Shown: piece after piece, positions 36,397 to 43,286 of the stretch
Layout of the letters: every line of letters starts with the position of its first letter
Numbering within the stretch: position 1 is the first letter of the stretch
NCBI GenBank assembly: GCA_025359785.1
Contig: JANYET010000071.1
Span: 1 to 59,318, forward strand
From: Alphaproteobacteria bacterium
Lineage (GTDB): Bacteria > Pseudomonadota > Alphaproteobacteria > Caulobacterales > Caulobacteraceae
DNA length: 59,318 nucleotides
Direction of reading: 5' to 3'
Program-made: the position numbers and the translations under genes
The notes under the pieces: generated by a model
Database searches by the model: none
What the model was told of the DNA's origin: nothing
What the model saw: only the letters and a program-made list of their open reading frames with translations

Positions 36397-37875
36397 CTAG
36401 AGGTCGAGCTTGCCGTCGCGGATGAACGCCCGGTCGGCCCAGACACTGTGCGTGCCGCTGGAAATCTTGTGAGGCAGGGCGATCCGCACGACGGGGCCAT
36501 CGGCGAAGCGCTTGCAGTCCACCAGGATGCATTCCGAGGTCTGGTTGTTCTCATCGATGATGAAGCTGACCAGATAGCCGTCGTCCTCGTCCTTGGCGTC
36601 GATGCGCGGGACGAAGGGCGACTCGCTGGCGTAGCGGCCCTCGGGCAGGTTGAGTTCCCAGGACTCGCCGGTCTGCAGGTCGTGCTTGACGTAGCCGTTG
36701 AACAGGAACCAGCCGGGCTTGGTGCGCGTCGAATAGGCGTAGCGATAGGGCTTTCCGGCATAGCGCTGGTTGAACGTCCCGAACTCCAGGACGCGGTCGT
36801 CCATGTGGTGTTCGTGGGTCTCGCCGGTCTTCAGGTTGAAGCGCCAGCGGTGCAGCTTGGGCATGAAGCTGTGCTCGTCCACGAAGGCCATCATGTGCTG
36901 GTAGCCGTCGGGCGCCTCGGCCAGGGGGCGCGGCGTCGGCTTCTCCTGGAAGTAGCCGTCCATGACGATCTCATCGCCTTCCTCGTAGGCGTTGAGGAAA
37001 TGCAGGATGTAGGTCGGGTCGGCCTCGAACCACTGGATGTCGCGGGTCTCGCCATGGCGCGGGATCACCGCGAAGCGCGACGGCATGCCCCGGTGCTCGC
37101 GCACCGCGTGCACGTTGCGCTTGAGCAGTTCGGCGTCCCAGAACACCGGCAGGTCGTTGAGGATCGAATAGTTGGCCGTAAAGGTCATGTCGTGCGGCAG
37201 GCGCGGGCCGGGCAGCGGCACAGGCACGTAGTGGACCAGCTTGCCGGTCCGATCGACGACGCCATAGTGCATGTAGGGGGCGTGCTTCGAGTAGTTGAAG
37301 AACAGCAGCTCGCCGGTGGACTCATCGACCTTGGTGTGGGCCGAGACGCCGTCGAGCGGGGCCCAGCTGGCCACGCCGCCCTGCTCCAGGGTGTCCGGGT
37401 CCAGCCAGTAGGCTTCGCCGCACTGATAGAAGGTCGAGACGATCTTGCCGGCGTGGACCACCACGTCGGTGGACGAGGCGTCCTTCAGCCCGCCATGGGC
37501 GCCGAACCCCGGCCGCAGGGAGACCTCGGGGCCGTCCATCAGTCCGCCCCAGAGGGACTGGCCGGCTTCCTGCTCGGCCTCGAAACCGCGGGTGCGGACG
37601 AAGCGGTTGCGGTAGTCGGCGTGGCCGTCCTTGAAGCTGATCACATGCACCATGCCGTCCCCGTCGAAGGGGTGGTAGCGGCCGAGCGGCTGCTGGACCG
37701 GGTTCTCCGTGTTGCGCACATAGATCCCGTCGATGTCGGTGGGGATCTTGCCCTCGATCACGTCCAGGTCGGTGGCGTCCACCTCTTCATGCAGCGGCGT
37801 CCACGCGCCGTTCAGATAGGGATGGTTGCTGGGCCGCAGCGACGTCTTGACCGGCGGCAGGCGCTCGAACTTCAT
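36397..37875 (-). CDS. Carotenoid/lignostilbene cleavage oxygenase
   Basis: 492 residues, RPE65/CCO family, an Fe(II) dioxygenase cleaving C=C bonds of carotenoids, apocarotenoids or stilbenes. The four iron-binding His are recognisable in order: VSAHTKVD (~167), PHDMTF (~217), ILHFLNAYE (~285) and SGTHSVW (~478). Conserved NGIYxRN-type (DGIYVRNTENP) and HPFDGDGMVH blocks are present. The start at 37875 is followed by MKFERLPPVK, with GGAG upstream. It heads an operon with an SDR and an NTF2-fold gene and has motif site 8 in front. Bacterial enzymes of this length are often lignostilbene dioxygenases. Confidence 0.92.
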   Translation of the reverse strand: MKFERLPPVKTSLRPSNHPYLNGAWTPLHEEVDATDLDVIEGKIPTDIDGIYVRNTENPVQQPLGRYHPFDGDGMVHVISFKDGHADYRNRFVRTRGFEAEQEAGQSLWGGLMDGPEVSLRPGFGAHGGLKDASSTDVVVHAGKIVSTFYQCGEAYWLDPDTLEQGGVASWAPLDGVSAHTKVDESTGELLFFNYSKHAPYMHYGVVDRTGKLVHYVPVPLPGPRLPHDMTFTANYSILNDLPVFWDAELLKRNVHAVREHRGMPSRFAVIPRHGETRDIQWFEADPTYILHFLNAYEEGDEIVMDGYFQEKPTPRPLAEAPDGYQHMMAFVDEHSFMPKLHRWRFNLKTGETHEHHMDDRVLEFGTFNQRYAGKPYRYAYSTRTKPGWFLFNGYVKHDLQTGESWELNLPEGRYASESPFVPRIDAKDEDDGYLVSFIIDENNQTSECILVDCKRFADGPVVRIALPHKISSGTHSVWADRAFIRDGKLDL

Positions 37876-37941
37876 CGGAGGTCTCCATCTCGGACTCTCT
37901 GGCGACCCGATGCGCCGCCCTTGCGTTGAACCTAGCACCAT

Positions 37942-37958
37942 GGTCTTGTTGTGCAAGC
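37942..37958 (-). promoter_or_regulatory. Cluster motif site 8, upstream of carotenoid oxygenase
   Basis: On the minus strand it reads GCTTGCACAACAAGACC, 66 bp before the oxygenase start at 37875 and 30 bp before the divergent LEH-like gene. Confidence 0.6.
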
Positions 37959-37988
37959 GACTAAGGCCGACGCGATCGGAGGATGCCG

Positions 37989-38474
37989 ATGAGAATGATC
38001 TTGAACGCTCTGGTGGCGGCTGTCTTGCTCGCCGCGGCCGGGGCGCCGGCGCAGGCCGCGCCAAAGGGCGACGCCGCGAAGCTCGCCGTGGCCCGCGAAA
38101 TGGTCGCCGCCTGGAAGGTGGCAGACTGGCGCAAGGTCGCCGACCTGTTCACGCCGGACGGGGTGCTGCGGTCAATGATGATCGAGCCGGTGGTGGGCCG
38201 CGCGGCGATCTATCAGCGGGTGTCGGCCCTCGGAAAGGGTGCGCCCGGCGGCGTGGTCCTCGACGTCGCCCACATGGGCGTCATCGACGGGCTGGTGTTC
38301 ATCGAGCGGACCGACCGCTTCGTCTACAACGGCCATGCCGGCTCGACCCCCGTGGTCGGGGTTCTGGATATCCGAGGCGGCAAGGTGCGGGAGTGGCGGG
38401 AATACTATGACCGCGCGACGCTGCTGCGCGAGATGGGGGTCGCCCCGAGCGTCGATCCCGGCGCGAAGAACTAG
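37989..38474 (+). CDS. Exported limonene-epoxide-hydrolase-like protein
   Basis: 161 residues: signal peptide MRMILNALVAAVLLAAAGAPAQAA, then an NTF2-fold domain closely related to the cytoplasmic protein at 34213 (ADWRKVADLFTPDGVL, IEPVVGRAAIYQRVSALG). The LEH catalytic residues are kept: FIERTDRF (Arg, Asp) and WREYYD (Asp). GGAGG at ~37977-37981 favours the ATG at 37989 over 37983. A periplasmic LEH-like enzyme could act on the substrate right after TonB-dependent uptake. The 3' end merges into a 14-bp tandem repeat. Confidence 0.78.
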   Translation: MRMILNALVAAVLLAAAGAPAQAAPKGDAAKLAVAREMVAAWKVADWRKVADLFTPDGVLRSMMIEPVVGRAAIYQRVSALGKGAPGGVVLDVAHMGVIDGLVFIERTDRFVYNGHAGSTPVVGVLDIRGGKVREWREYYDRATLLREMGVAPSVDPGAKN

Positions 38475-38516
38475 GCGCGAAGACCCAGGCGCGAAGACCC
38501 GGGCGCGACGACCCAG
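38461..38516. repeat. 14-bp tandem repeat, four copies
   Basis: Units start at 38461, 38475, 38489 and 38503 (GCGCGAAGACCCAG and variants). The first unit encodes the last residues and stop of the LEH-like gene; the rest fill the gap to the convergent thiolase. Confidence 0.85.
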
Positions 38517-38528
38517 GGCGATCTGGCC

Positions 38529-39737
38529 CTAGCCGGCGCGTTCGAAGACCATCGCGGCGCCGACCCCGACGCCGCCTGTCGCGACCACCAGCCCGGTCTC
38601 GGCGTTCAACTGGGCCATGTCGTCCAGCAGGCTGGTCGCCAGGATCGCGCCGGTCGCGCCCATCGGGTGACCCATCGCCAGGTGGCCGCCATTCGGATTG
38701 ACCCGCGACATGTCGGGGGCGAAGTCCCGCTCGAACAGCACCGGCACGGCGGCGAACGCCTCCATGAACTCGATGGCCCCGATCGCGTCCAGCGACAGTC
38801 CGGCGCGCGCCAGCGCCTGGGTCATCGCGCGGTAGCCGGCCGTCAGCTGCATCACGTGGTCATCGGCGGCTTCGGCGATCGCGCGGATCCGCGCCAGCGG
38901 CCGTAAGCCGTGTCGGCGGCCGGCCTCGGCGCTGCCAACCAGCAACAGGGCGGCGCCGTCGGAGATCGGCGGGCAGTGGGCCACCGTGTGGACGTGGCGC
39001 ACCTCGGTCAGCGGCGGCGTGCGGGCCAGCACGATGTCGTCAAAGCCCTGGGCGCCGGCCGCCGCGAACACCGGCCCCAACCGGGCAAGGCTCGATCCGT
39101 CGCCGAAGTCGCGGATGTTTTCATCGTGGGCCAGGGCCACCTCGCCATCCTCCCCGACGATCGGAATGACCCGGTTGTCGTAGTGTCCGCGCCGCCAGGC
39201 CTCGGCGGCGCGGGTATGCGAGGTCAGCACCGCGGCGTCCAACGCCGGCCGCTCCAGCCCCTCGCGGGTGGCCAGCAGATCGGCGGCCACCCCGACCGGG
39301 GCCCAGCCCATCGTCGCGGCCAGGCTCATGTCGGCATAGTAGTCCGCCGCGTCGCTGAGAAACCCGACCTGGGACATGCTCTCGACCCCGCCGGCCAGGG
39401 CCAGTTCAGCCTGGCCTGACTCCACGCGGCGCGCGGCGTCGGCGAGCGCGCTGAGGCCGGAGACACAGAAATTGTTGAGCGTCAGGCAGGCGACGCTGTC
39501 GGGCAGGCCCGCCTGAATTCGCGCCGACAGCGCCACGTGCCCGCCCTGCACCCCGACCTGGGTGACGCAGCCGAGGGACAGGTGGTCGGCCGCCCGGATC
39601 GCGGCCTCGCCCAGCCGCCGCTCAAGCGCCCGGACCAGCTGCACGACCAGCTGCGCCGGGGCGACGCCGGCCAGCGACCCGCCAGGCCGCCCCTTGCCGC
39701 GCGGCGAACGAACGGCGTCGTAGATGTAGACCGACAT
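38529..39737 (-). CDS. Thiolase-family protein with atypical active site
   Basis: 402 residues, thiolase fold: N-terminal nucleophile Cys in TLNNFCVSGLSAL (near 89), GGVESMSQVGF, and the His loop NPNGGHLAMGHPMGATGA (near 350). Two usual catalytic positions differ: the NEAFA oxyanion-hole Asn reads MEAFA, and the C-terminal CxGGGxG Cys is Thr (VVATGGVGVG). It is otherwise full length with no frameshift. It may be a degradative thiolase with altered mechanism, or a non-thiolytic condensing or binding protein. Start 39737 precedes SVYIYDAVRSPRGKG. Motif site 9 lies 44 bp upstream. Confidence 0.8.
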   Translation of the reverse strand: MSVYIYDAVRSPRGKGRPGGSLAGVAPAQLVVQLVRALERRLGEAAIRAADHLSLGCVTQVGVQGGHVALSARIQAGLPDSVACLTLNNFCVSGLSALADAARRVESGQAELALAGGVESMSQVGFLSDAADYYADMSLAATMGWAPVGVAADLLATREGLERPALDAAVLTSHTRAAEAWRRGHYDNRVIPIVGEDGEVALAHDENIRDFGDGSSLARLGPVFAAAGAQGFDDIVLARTPPLTEVRHVHTVAHCPPISDGAALLLVGSAEAGRRHGLRPLARIRAIAEAADDHVMQLTAGYRAMTQALARAGLSLDAIGAIEFMEAFAAVPVLFERDFAPDMSRVNPNGGHLAMGHPMGATGAILATSLLDDMAQLNAETGLVVATGGVGVGAAMVFERAG

Positions 39738-39780
39738 GAGTTCGTTTCCCGCCTGCCGCATTGTCGTCTGGAGGCTTGTG

Positions 39781-39797
39781 GGTCTTCTAAACGAAGT
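39781..39797 (-). promoter_or_regulatory. Cluster motif site 9, upstream of thiolase-like gene
   Basis: On the minus strand it reads ACTTCGTTTAGAAGACC, 44 bp before the start at 39737, in the divergent region with the amidohydrolase. The head (ACTT) and tail (AGAAGACC) fit; the middle is degenerate. Confidence 0.45.
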
Positions 39798-39868
39798 TAC
39801 TGTTGTCGCGAAAGGGTTGCCGTGTCCCCGCGTTTGGCTGATGGGGCAATCCCGGCGGGCGCTAAAGC

Positions 39869-41614
39869 ATGAACATAGTGGCGAGGGGCCTTTTCGCGGC
39901 GACCGCCTGGGCGCTTTCGGCGCTTGGCGCCTGCGCCGCTGGCGCGGAGCCAGAGGTCATCTATCTGCACGCCTCCGTCCTGACCGCCGACGTGGCGCAC
40001 CCGCGGGCCGAGGCGGTCGCGGTGCGTGGTGGGCGCATCCTGGCCGTCGGCCGCGATTCCGCAATCGCTCGCCTGCGCGGCCCGCATACCCGAGTGGTGG
40101 ATCTGACCGGCAAGACGATGACGCCCGGCTTCGTGGATGGACACAGCCACATCGGCGACCTCGCCGGGATCTGGCGGCTCGCGGACCTGTCGCCATCCCC
40201 GGTTGGCACAACCGGGTCCATCGCCGAGCTGCAGCGCGTGATGCGGGCCGTCCTCGCCGCCTCCTCCGCGCCAGCCGATCGGATGGTCATCGGCGTTGGC
40301 TATGACGACTCGCTGATGTCGGAACGAAGGCATCCGAACATCGCCGAACTGGACGCTGTATCGGCCGACAGACCGGTATGCGTCGTCCATGTTTCGGGCC
40401 ATCTGGCGCGCTGCAACCACGCGGCGCTCAAAAGGCTCGGCCTCGACGCTTCGTCGCCCGATCCCAAAGGCGGCCGCTTGGGGCATGACGCCGCCGGCCA
40501 GCTCGATGGAGCGCTGGACGAACAGGCGGTTGGCCTGGCGCTGGCAGCGCTGCCCGCGCCGTCCCCAGCCGAGGCGGCCAAGGCCCTTGACGAGGTTCAG
40601 ACCTACTACGCCAGTCAGGGCTACACGACGGCTCAGGACGGCCAGACCTCCAGTCCCGCGGTTCTCGGACTGCTTCAGGCCGCCAGCCGAGCCGGCGCTC
40701 TCAGGCTGGACGTCGCGGCCTATCCTAAGTGGACTCTGGTCGACGACTGGGTCGCCCATCGCGGCGTCGTGATCGGCGGCCCCTACGTAAATCACCTGAA
40801 GTTCGCCGGCGTGAAGATCGTCGAGGACGGGTCACCCCAGGGCAAGACCGCCTACCTCACGAAGCCCTATCTGCATCCCCCAGCGGGGGAGGGCGCGGAC
40901 TATCGTGGATATCCGATCCTGTCCGGCGATGAACTGGACGGCTGGTACGATCGCTTCCTGGGGCGAGGCTGGCAGGTTCAGACCCATTGCAACGGCGACG
41001 CCTGCATCGACATGGTGCTTGCGGCGATCGCGAAGGCCTATGCGGCCCATCCCGACGCCCGCGCCACGCGCCCGGTGATCGTCCATTCGCAGGTGACCCG
41101 CGCCGATCAACTCGCGGCCTACCGCCGCCTTGGAGTCTTTCCGACCTTCTTCGCCGAGCACACCTTCTATTGGGGCGACTGGCACCGGAATGAGACGCTG
41201 GGACCGGATCGGGCGGCCTTCATCAGCCCGACCGCCGCGGCCAGGAAGCTCGGCGTCGATTTCAGCCTGCACACCGACGCTCCGGTCGTGCCGCCCTCGG
41301 CGATGCATGTCTGGTGGAGCGCGGTGAACCGCGTCACACGCTCGGGTCAGGTGCTCGGTCCCGATCAGCGACTATCGCCGGAGACCGCCTTGGAAGCGCT
41401 GACCCTCTGGCCTGCCTGGCAGCACTTCGATGAGAGGATCAAGGGCTCGATCACGCCGGGAAAATACGCCGATCTGGTGATCCTGGACGCTGACCCCACC
41501 CGGATCGACCCCATGCGGATCAAGGACGTGAACGTGCTGACGACGATCAAGGAGGGCGTGGTTATCTACCAGCGAGGAGAGACGCCCGTGGCCCGTCTGC
41601 CGTTCGTCAGCTGA
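39869..41614 (+). CDS. Exported YtcJ-like amidohydrolase
   Basis: 581 residues of the metal-dependent amidohydrolase 3 (YtcJ) group. A leader (MNIVARGLFAATAWALSALG followed by ACAAG) contains a possible lipobox LGAC, so it is exported and perhaps lipid-anchored. Metal ligands: GFVDGHSHIGD (HxH, near 95), VHVSGH, WQVQTHCNGD (near 372), VIVHSQ and LHTDAPVVPPSAM with the final Asp (near 470). Ends SITPGKYADLVILDADP, family-typical. It hydrolyses amide or ester-type bonds; natural substrates of YtcJ-like enzymes are mostly unknown. It marks the right end of the catabolic block. Confidence 0.85.
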   Translation: MNIVARGLFAATAWALSALGACAAGAEPEVIYLHASVLTADVAHPRAEAVAVRGGRILAVGRDSAIARLRGPHTRVVDLTGKTMTPGFVDGHSHIGDLAGIWRLADLSPSPVGTTGSIAELQRVMRAVLAASSAPADRMVIGVGYDDSLMSERRHPNIAELDAVSADRPVCVVHVSGHLARCNHAALKRLGLDASSPDPKGGRLGHDAAGQLDGALDEQAVGLALAALPAPSPAEAAKALDEVQTYYASQGYTTAQDGQTSSPAVLGLLQAASRAGALRLDVAAYPKWTLVDDWVAHRGVVIGGPYVNHLKFAGVKIVEDGSPQGKTAYLTKPYLHPPAGEGADYRGYPILSGDELDGWYDRFLGRGWQVQTHCNGDACIDMVLAAIAKAYAAHPDARATRPVIVHSQVTRADQLAAYRRLGVFPTFFAEHTFYWGDWHRNETLGPDRAAFISPTAAARKLGVDFSLHTDAPVVPPSAMHVWWSAVNRVTRSGQVLGPDQRLSPETALEALTLWPAWQHFDERIKGSITPGKYADLVILDADPTRIDPMRIKDVNVLTTIKEGVVIYQRGETPVARLPFVS

Positions 41615-41718
41615 CAGTGGCGCGGCTCGGGTGGGTTTACGGCGCAACGGCGGTGAGCCGCGGTGCTTGATTTTCGGCTGAGCCGAGCCCTGGCCCGATC
41701 CCCTTCACTCCCAAAAGA

Positions 41719-41733
41719 GAACATCTTGCGAAC
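41719..41733. promoter_or_regulatory. SOS box (LexA site) of recA
   Basis: GAAC-ATCTTGC-GAAC, the complement of the alphaproteobacterial GTTC-N7-GTTC LexA site, about 86 bp before the recA start. A third GAAC follows at 41737-41740. Confidence 0.85.
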
Positions 41734-41818
41734 ATAGAACAAACCACGTACAGGTGAGTCCTGCCGGTGCTTAGACGGCCCGGTTGGCGGAATCGTGGGA
41801 TAGGGAAGGTCTGGACCA

Positions 41819-42883
41819 ATGGCGACGGCGTTGAAACTCGTGGCACGTGAAGACGGTGACAAGCAGCGCGCTCTGGAAGCGGCGCTGACCCAGATCGATC
41901 GAGCCTTTGGCAAGGGCTCGGTGATGAAGCTGGGCGACAAGGGCAAGATCGTCGAGATCGAGAGCGTGTCGACGGGCTCGCTGGGCCTGGACATGGCGCT
42001 GGGTATCGGCGGCCTGCCCAAGGGGCGGATCGTCGAGATCTACGGGCCGGAAAGCTCCGGCAAGACGACGCTGGCGTTGCATGTGGTGGCCGAGGTCCAG
42101 AAGGCGGGCGGCACGGCGGCCTTCATCGACGCCGAACATGCGCTCGACCCCTCCTATGCCCACAAGCTGGGCGTCAACCTGGACGAGCTGCTGGTCTCGC
42201 AGCCGGACACCGGCGAACAGGCCCTGGAGATCACCGACACCCTGGTCCGCTCGGGCGCGGTGGACATCATCGTCATCGACTCGGTCGCGGCGCTGACCCC
42301 GCGGGCGGAAATCGAAGGCGAGATGGGCGACAGCCTTCCGGGCCTTCAAGCCCGGTTGATGAGCCAGGCGCTGCGCAAGCTCACCGGCTCGATCTCCAAG
42401 ACCCAGACCCTGGTGATCTTCATCAACCAGATCCGCATGAAGATCGGCGTGATGTACGGCTCGCCCGAGACCACGACGGGCGGTAATGCGCTGAAGTTTT
42501 ACGCCTCGGTGCGCCTCGATATCCGCCGCACCGGCTCGGTGAAGCGGGCCGACGAGATCATCGGCAACAACGTCCGTGTGAAGGTGGTCAAGAACAAGGT
42601 CGCCCCGCCATTCCGCGAGGTCGAGTTCGACATCATGTACGGCCAGGGCATCTCCAAGCTGGGCGAGATCATCGACCTGGGCGTCAAGGCCGGGATCATC
42701 GAGAAGTCCGGCTCCTGGTTCTCCTATTCCAGCCAGCGCATCGGCCAGGGCCGCGACAACGTCCGCGACTTCCTGAAAGCCAATCCGGACATGGCCGACG
42801 ATATCGAAAAGGCGGTCCGCGGCGCCAAGGCGGTGATCGAGGAAGAACTGCTGGTCGGCCCCTCCGAGCCGGAAGACGAATAG
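41819..42883 (+). CDS. recA: Recombinase RecA
   Basis: 354 residues. Forms filaments on single-stranded DNA for strand exchange and triggers LexA self-cleavage. Walker A is [13 protein letters not shown] (near residue 82) and the Walker B region is [12 protein letters not shown]; loop L2 region [28 protein letters not shown] is intact. Only ~15 C-terminal acidic residues follow the core (EPEDE). Start at 41819. Regulated by the SOS box upstream; a strong terminator follows at 42972-43006. Confidence 0.98.
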   Translation: MATALKLVAREDGDKQRALEAALTQIDRAFGKGSVMKLGDKGKIVEIESVSTGSLGLDMALGIGGLPKGRIVEIYGPESSGKTTLALHVVAEVQKAGGTAAFIDAEHALDPSYAHKLGVNLDELLVSQPDTGEQALEITDTLVRSGAVDIIVIDSVAALTPRAEIEGEMGDSLPGLQARLMSQALRKLTGSISKTQTLVIFINQIRMKIGVMYGSPETTTGGNALKFYASVRLDIRRTGSVKRADEIIGNNVRVKVVKNKVAPPFREVEFDIMYGQGISKLGEIIDLGVKAGIIEKSGSWFSYSSQRIGQGRDNVRDFLKANPDMADDIEKAVRGAKAVIEEELLVGPSEPEDE

Positions 42884-42971
42884 GCTCTCCTGACGGGCTC
42901 CCACGGCTGCCGCGGGCATCCCCGCCAACCGGCCCGCGGCGCCACCCCACGCGGGCGCCCGACTTCAGAGT

Positions 42972-43006
42972 AAGGACGTCCGGGTTCGCGCCCGGGCGTC
43001 CTTTTC
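42972..43006 (+). terminator. Intrinsic terminator of recA
   Basis: 13-bp stem with one mismatch, AAGGACGTCCGGG (42972-42984) with CCCGGGCGTCCTT (42991-43003), hexanucleotide loop, then TTCC. The right arm is also the start of the 44-bp repeat array. Confidence 0.85.
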
Positions 43007-43110
43007 CTTTGGACGCCCTTCTTATCTTCGAGAACAGAGGCGTCCTTTTCCTTTGGACGCCCTTCTCATCTTCGAGAACAGAGGCGTCCTTTTCCTCTGG
43101 ACGCCCTCCC
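42995..43110. repeat. 44-bp tandem repeat, about 2.6 copies, each with a hairpin
   Basis: Units begin GGCGTCC at 42995, 43039 and 43083, exactly 44 bp apart. Each starts with a GGCGTCC-N9-GGACGCC hairpin and the first two continue CTTCTYATCTTCGAGAACAG. It looks like repeated duplication of the recA terminator's right arm. Confidence 0.9.
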
Positions 43111-43111
43111 G

Positions 43112-43162
43112 TCCAGGAGAGACAGCCTTCCAGGAGAGGCGGCCTTCCAGGAAAGACGGCGC
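43112..43162. repeat. 17-bp tandem repeat, three copies
   Basis: TCCAGGAGAGACAGCCT-type units start at 43112, 43129 and 43146, directly after the 44-bp array, in the leader region of alaS. Confidence 0.8.
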
Positions 43163-43286
43163 GTGCTTTTCCTTTGGCGCTCACCGCCTAGTTTCGTAAA
43201 CGGTCGAGCCATTCCCAGATCACCGACGGGGGACCCGAACCCTCGTCTCTGTCGATGTCGTAGCGCCAAGGTCCCGAAGTCGTCCC

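Noticed and set aside
42995..43162. CRISPR-like direct repeats
   Set aside because: The units are contiguous with a 44-bp or 17-bp period and no unique spacers, and there are no cas genes. They are simple tandem repeats.
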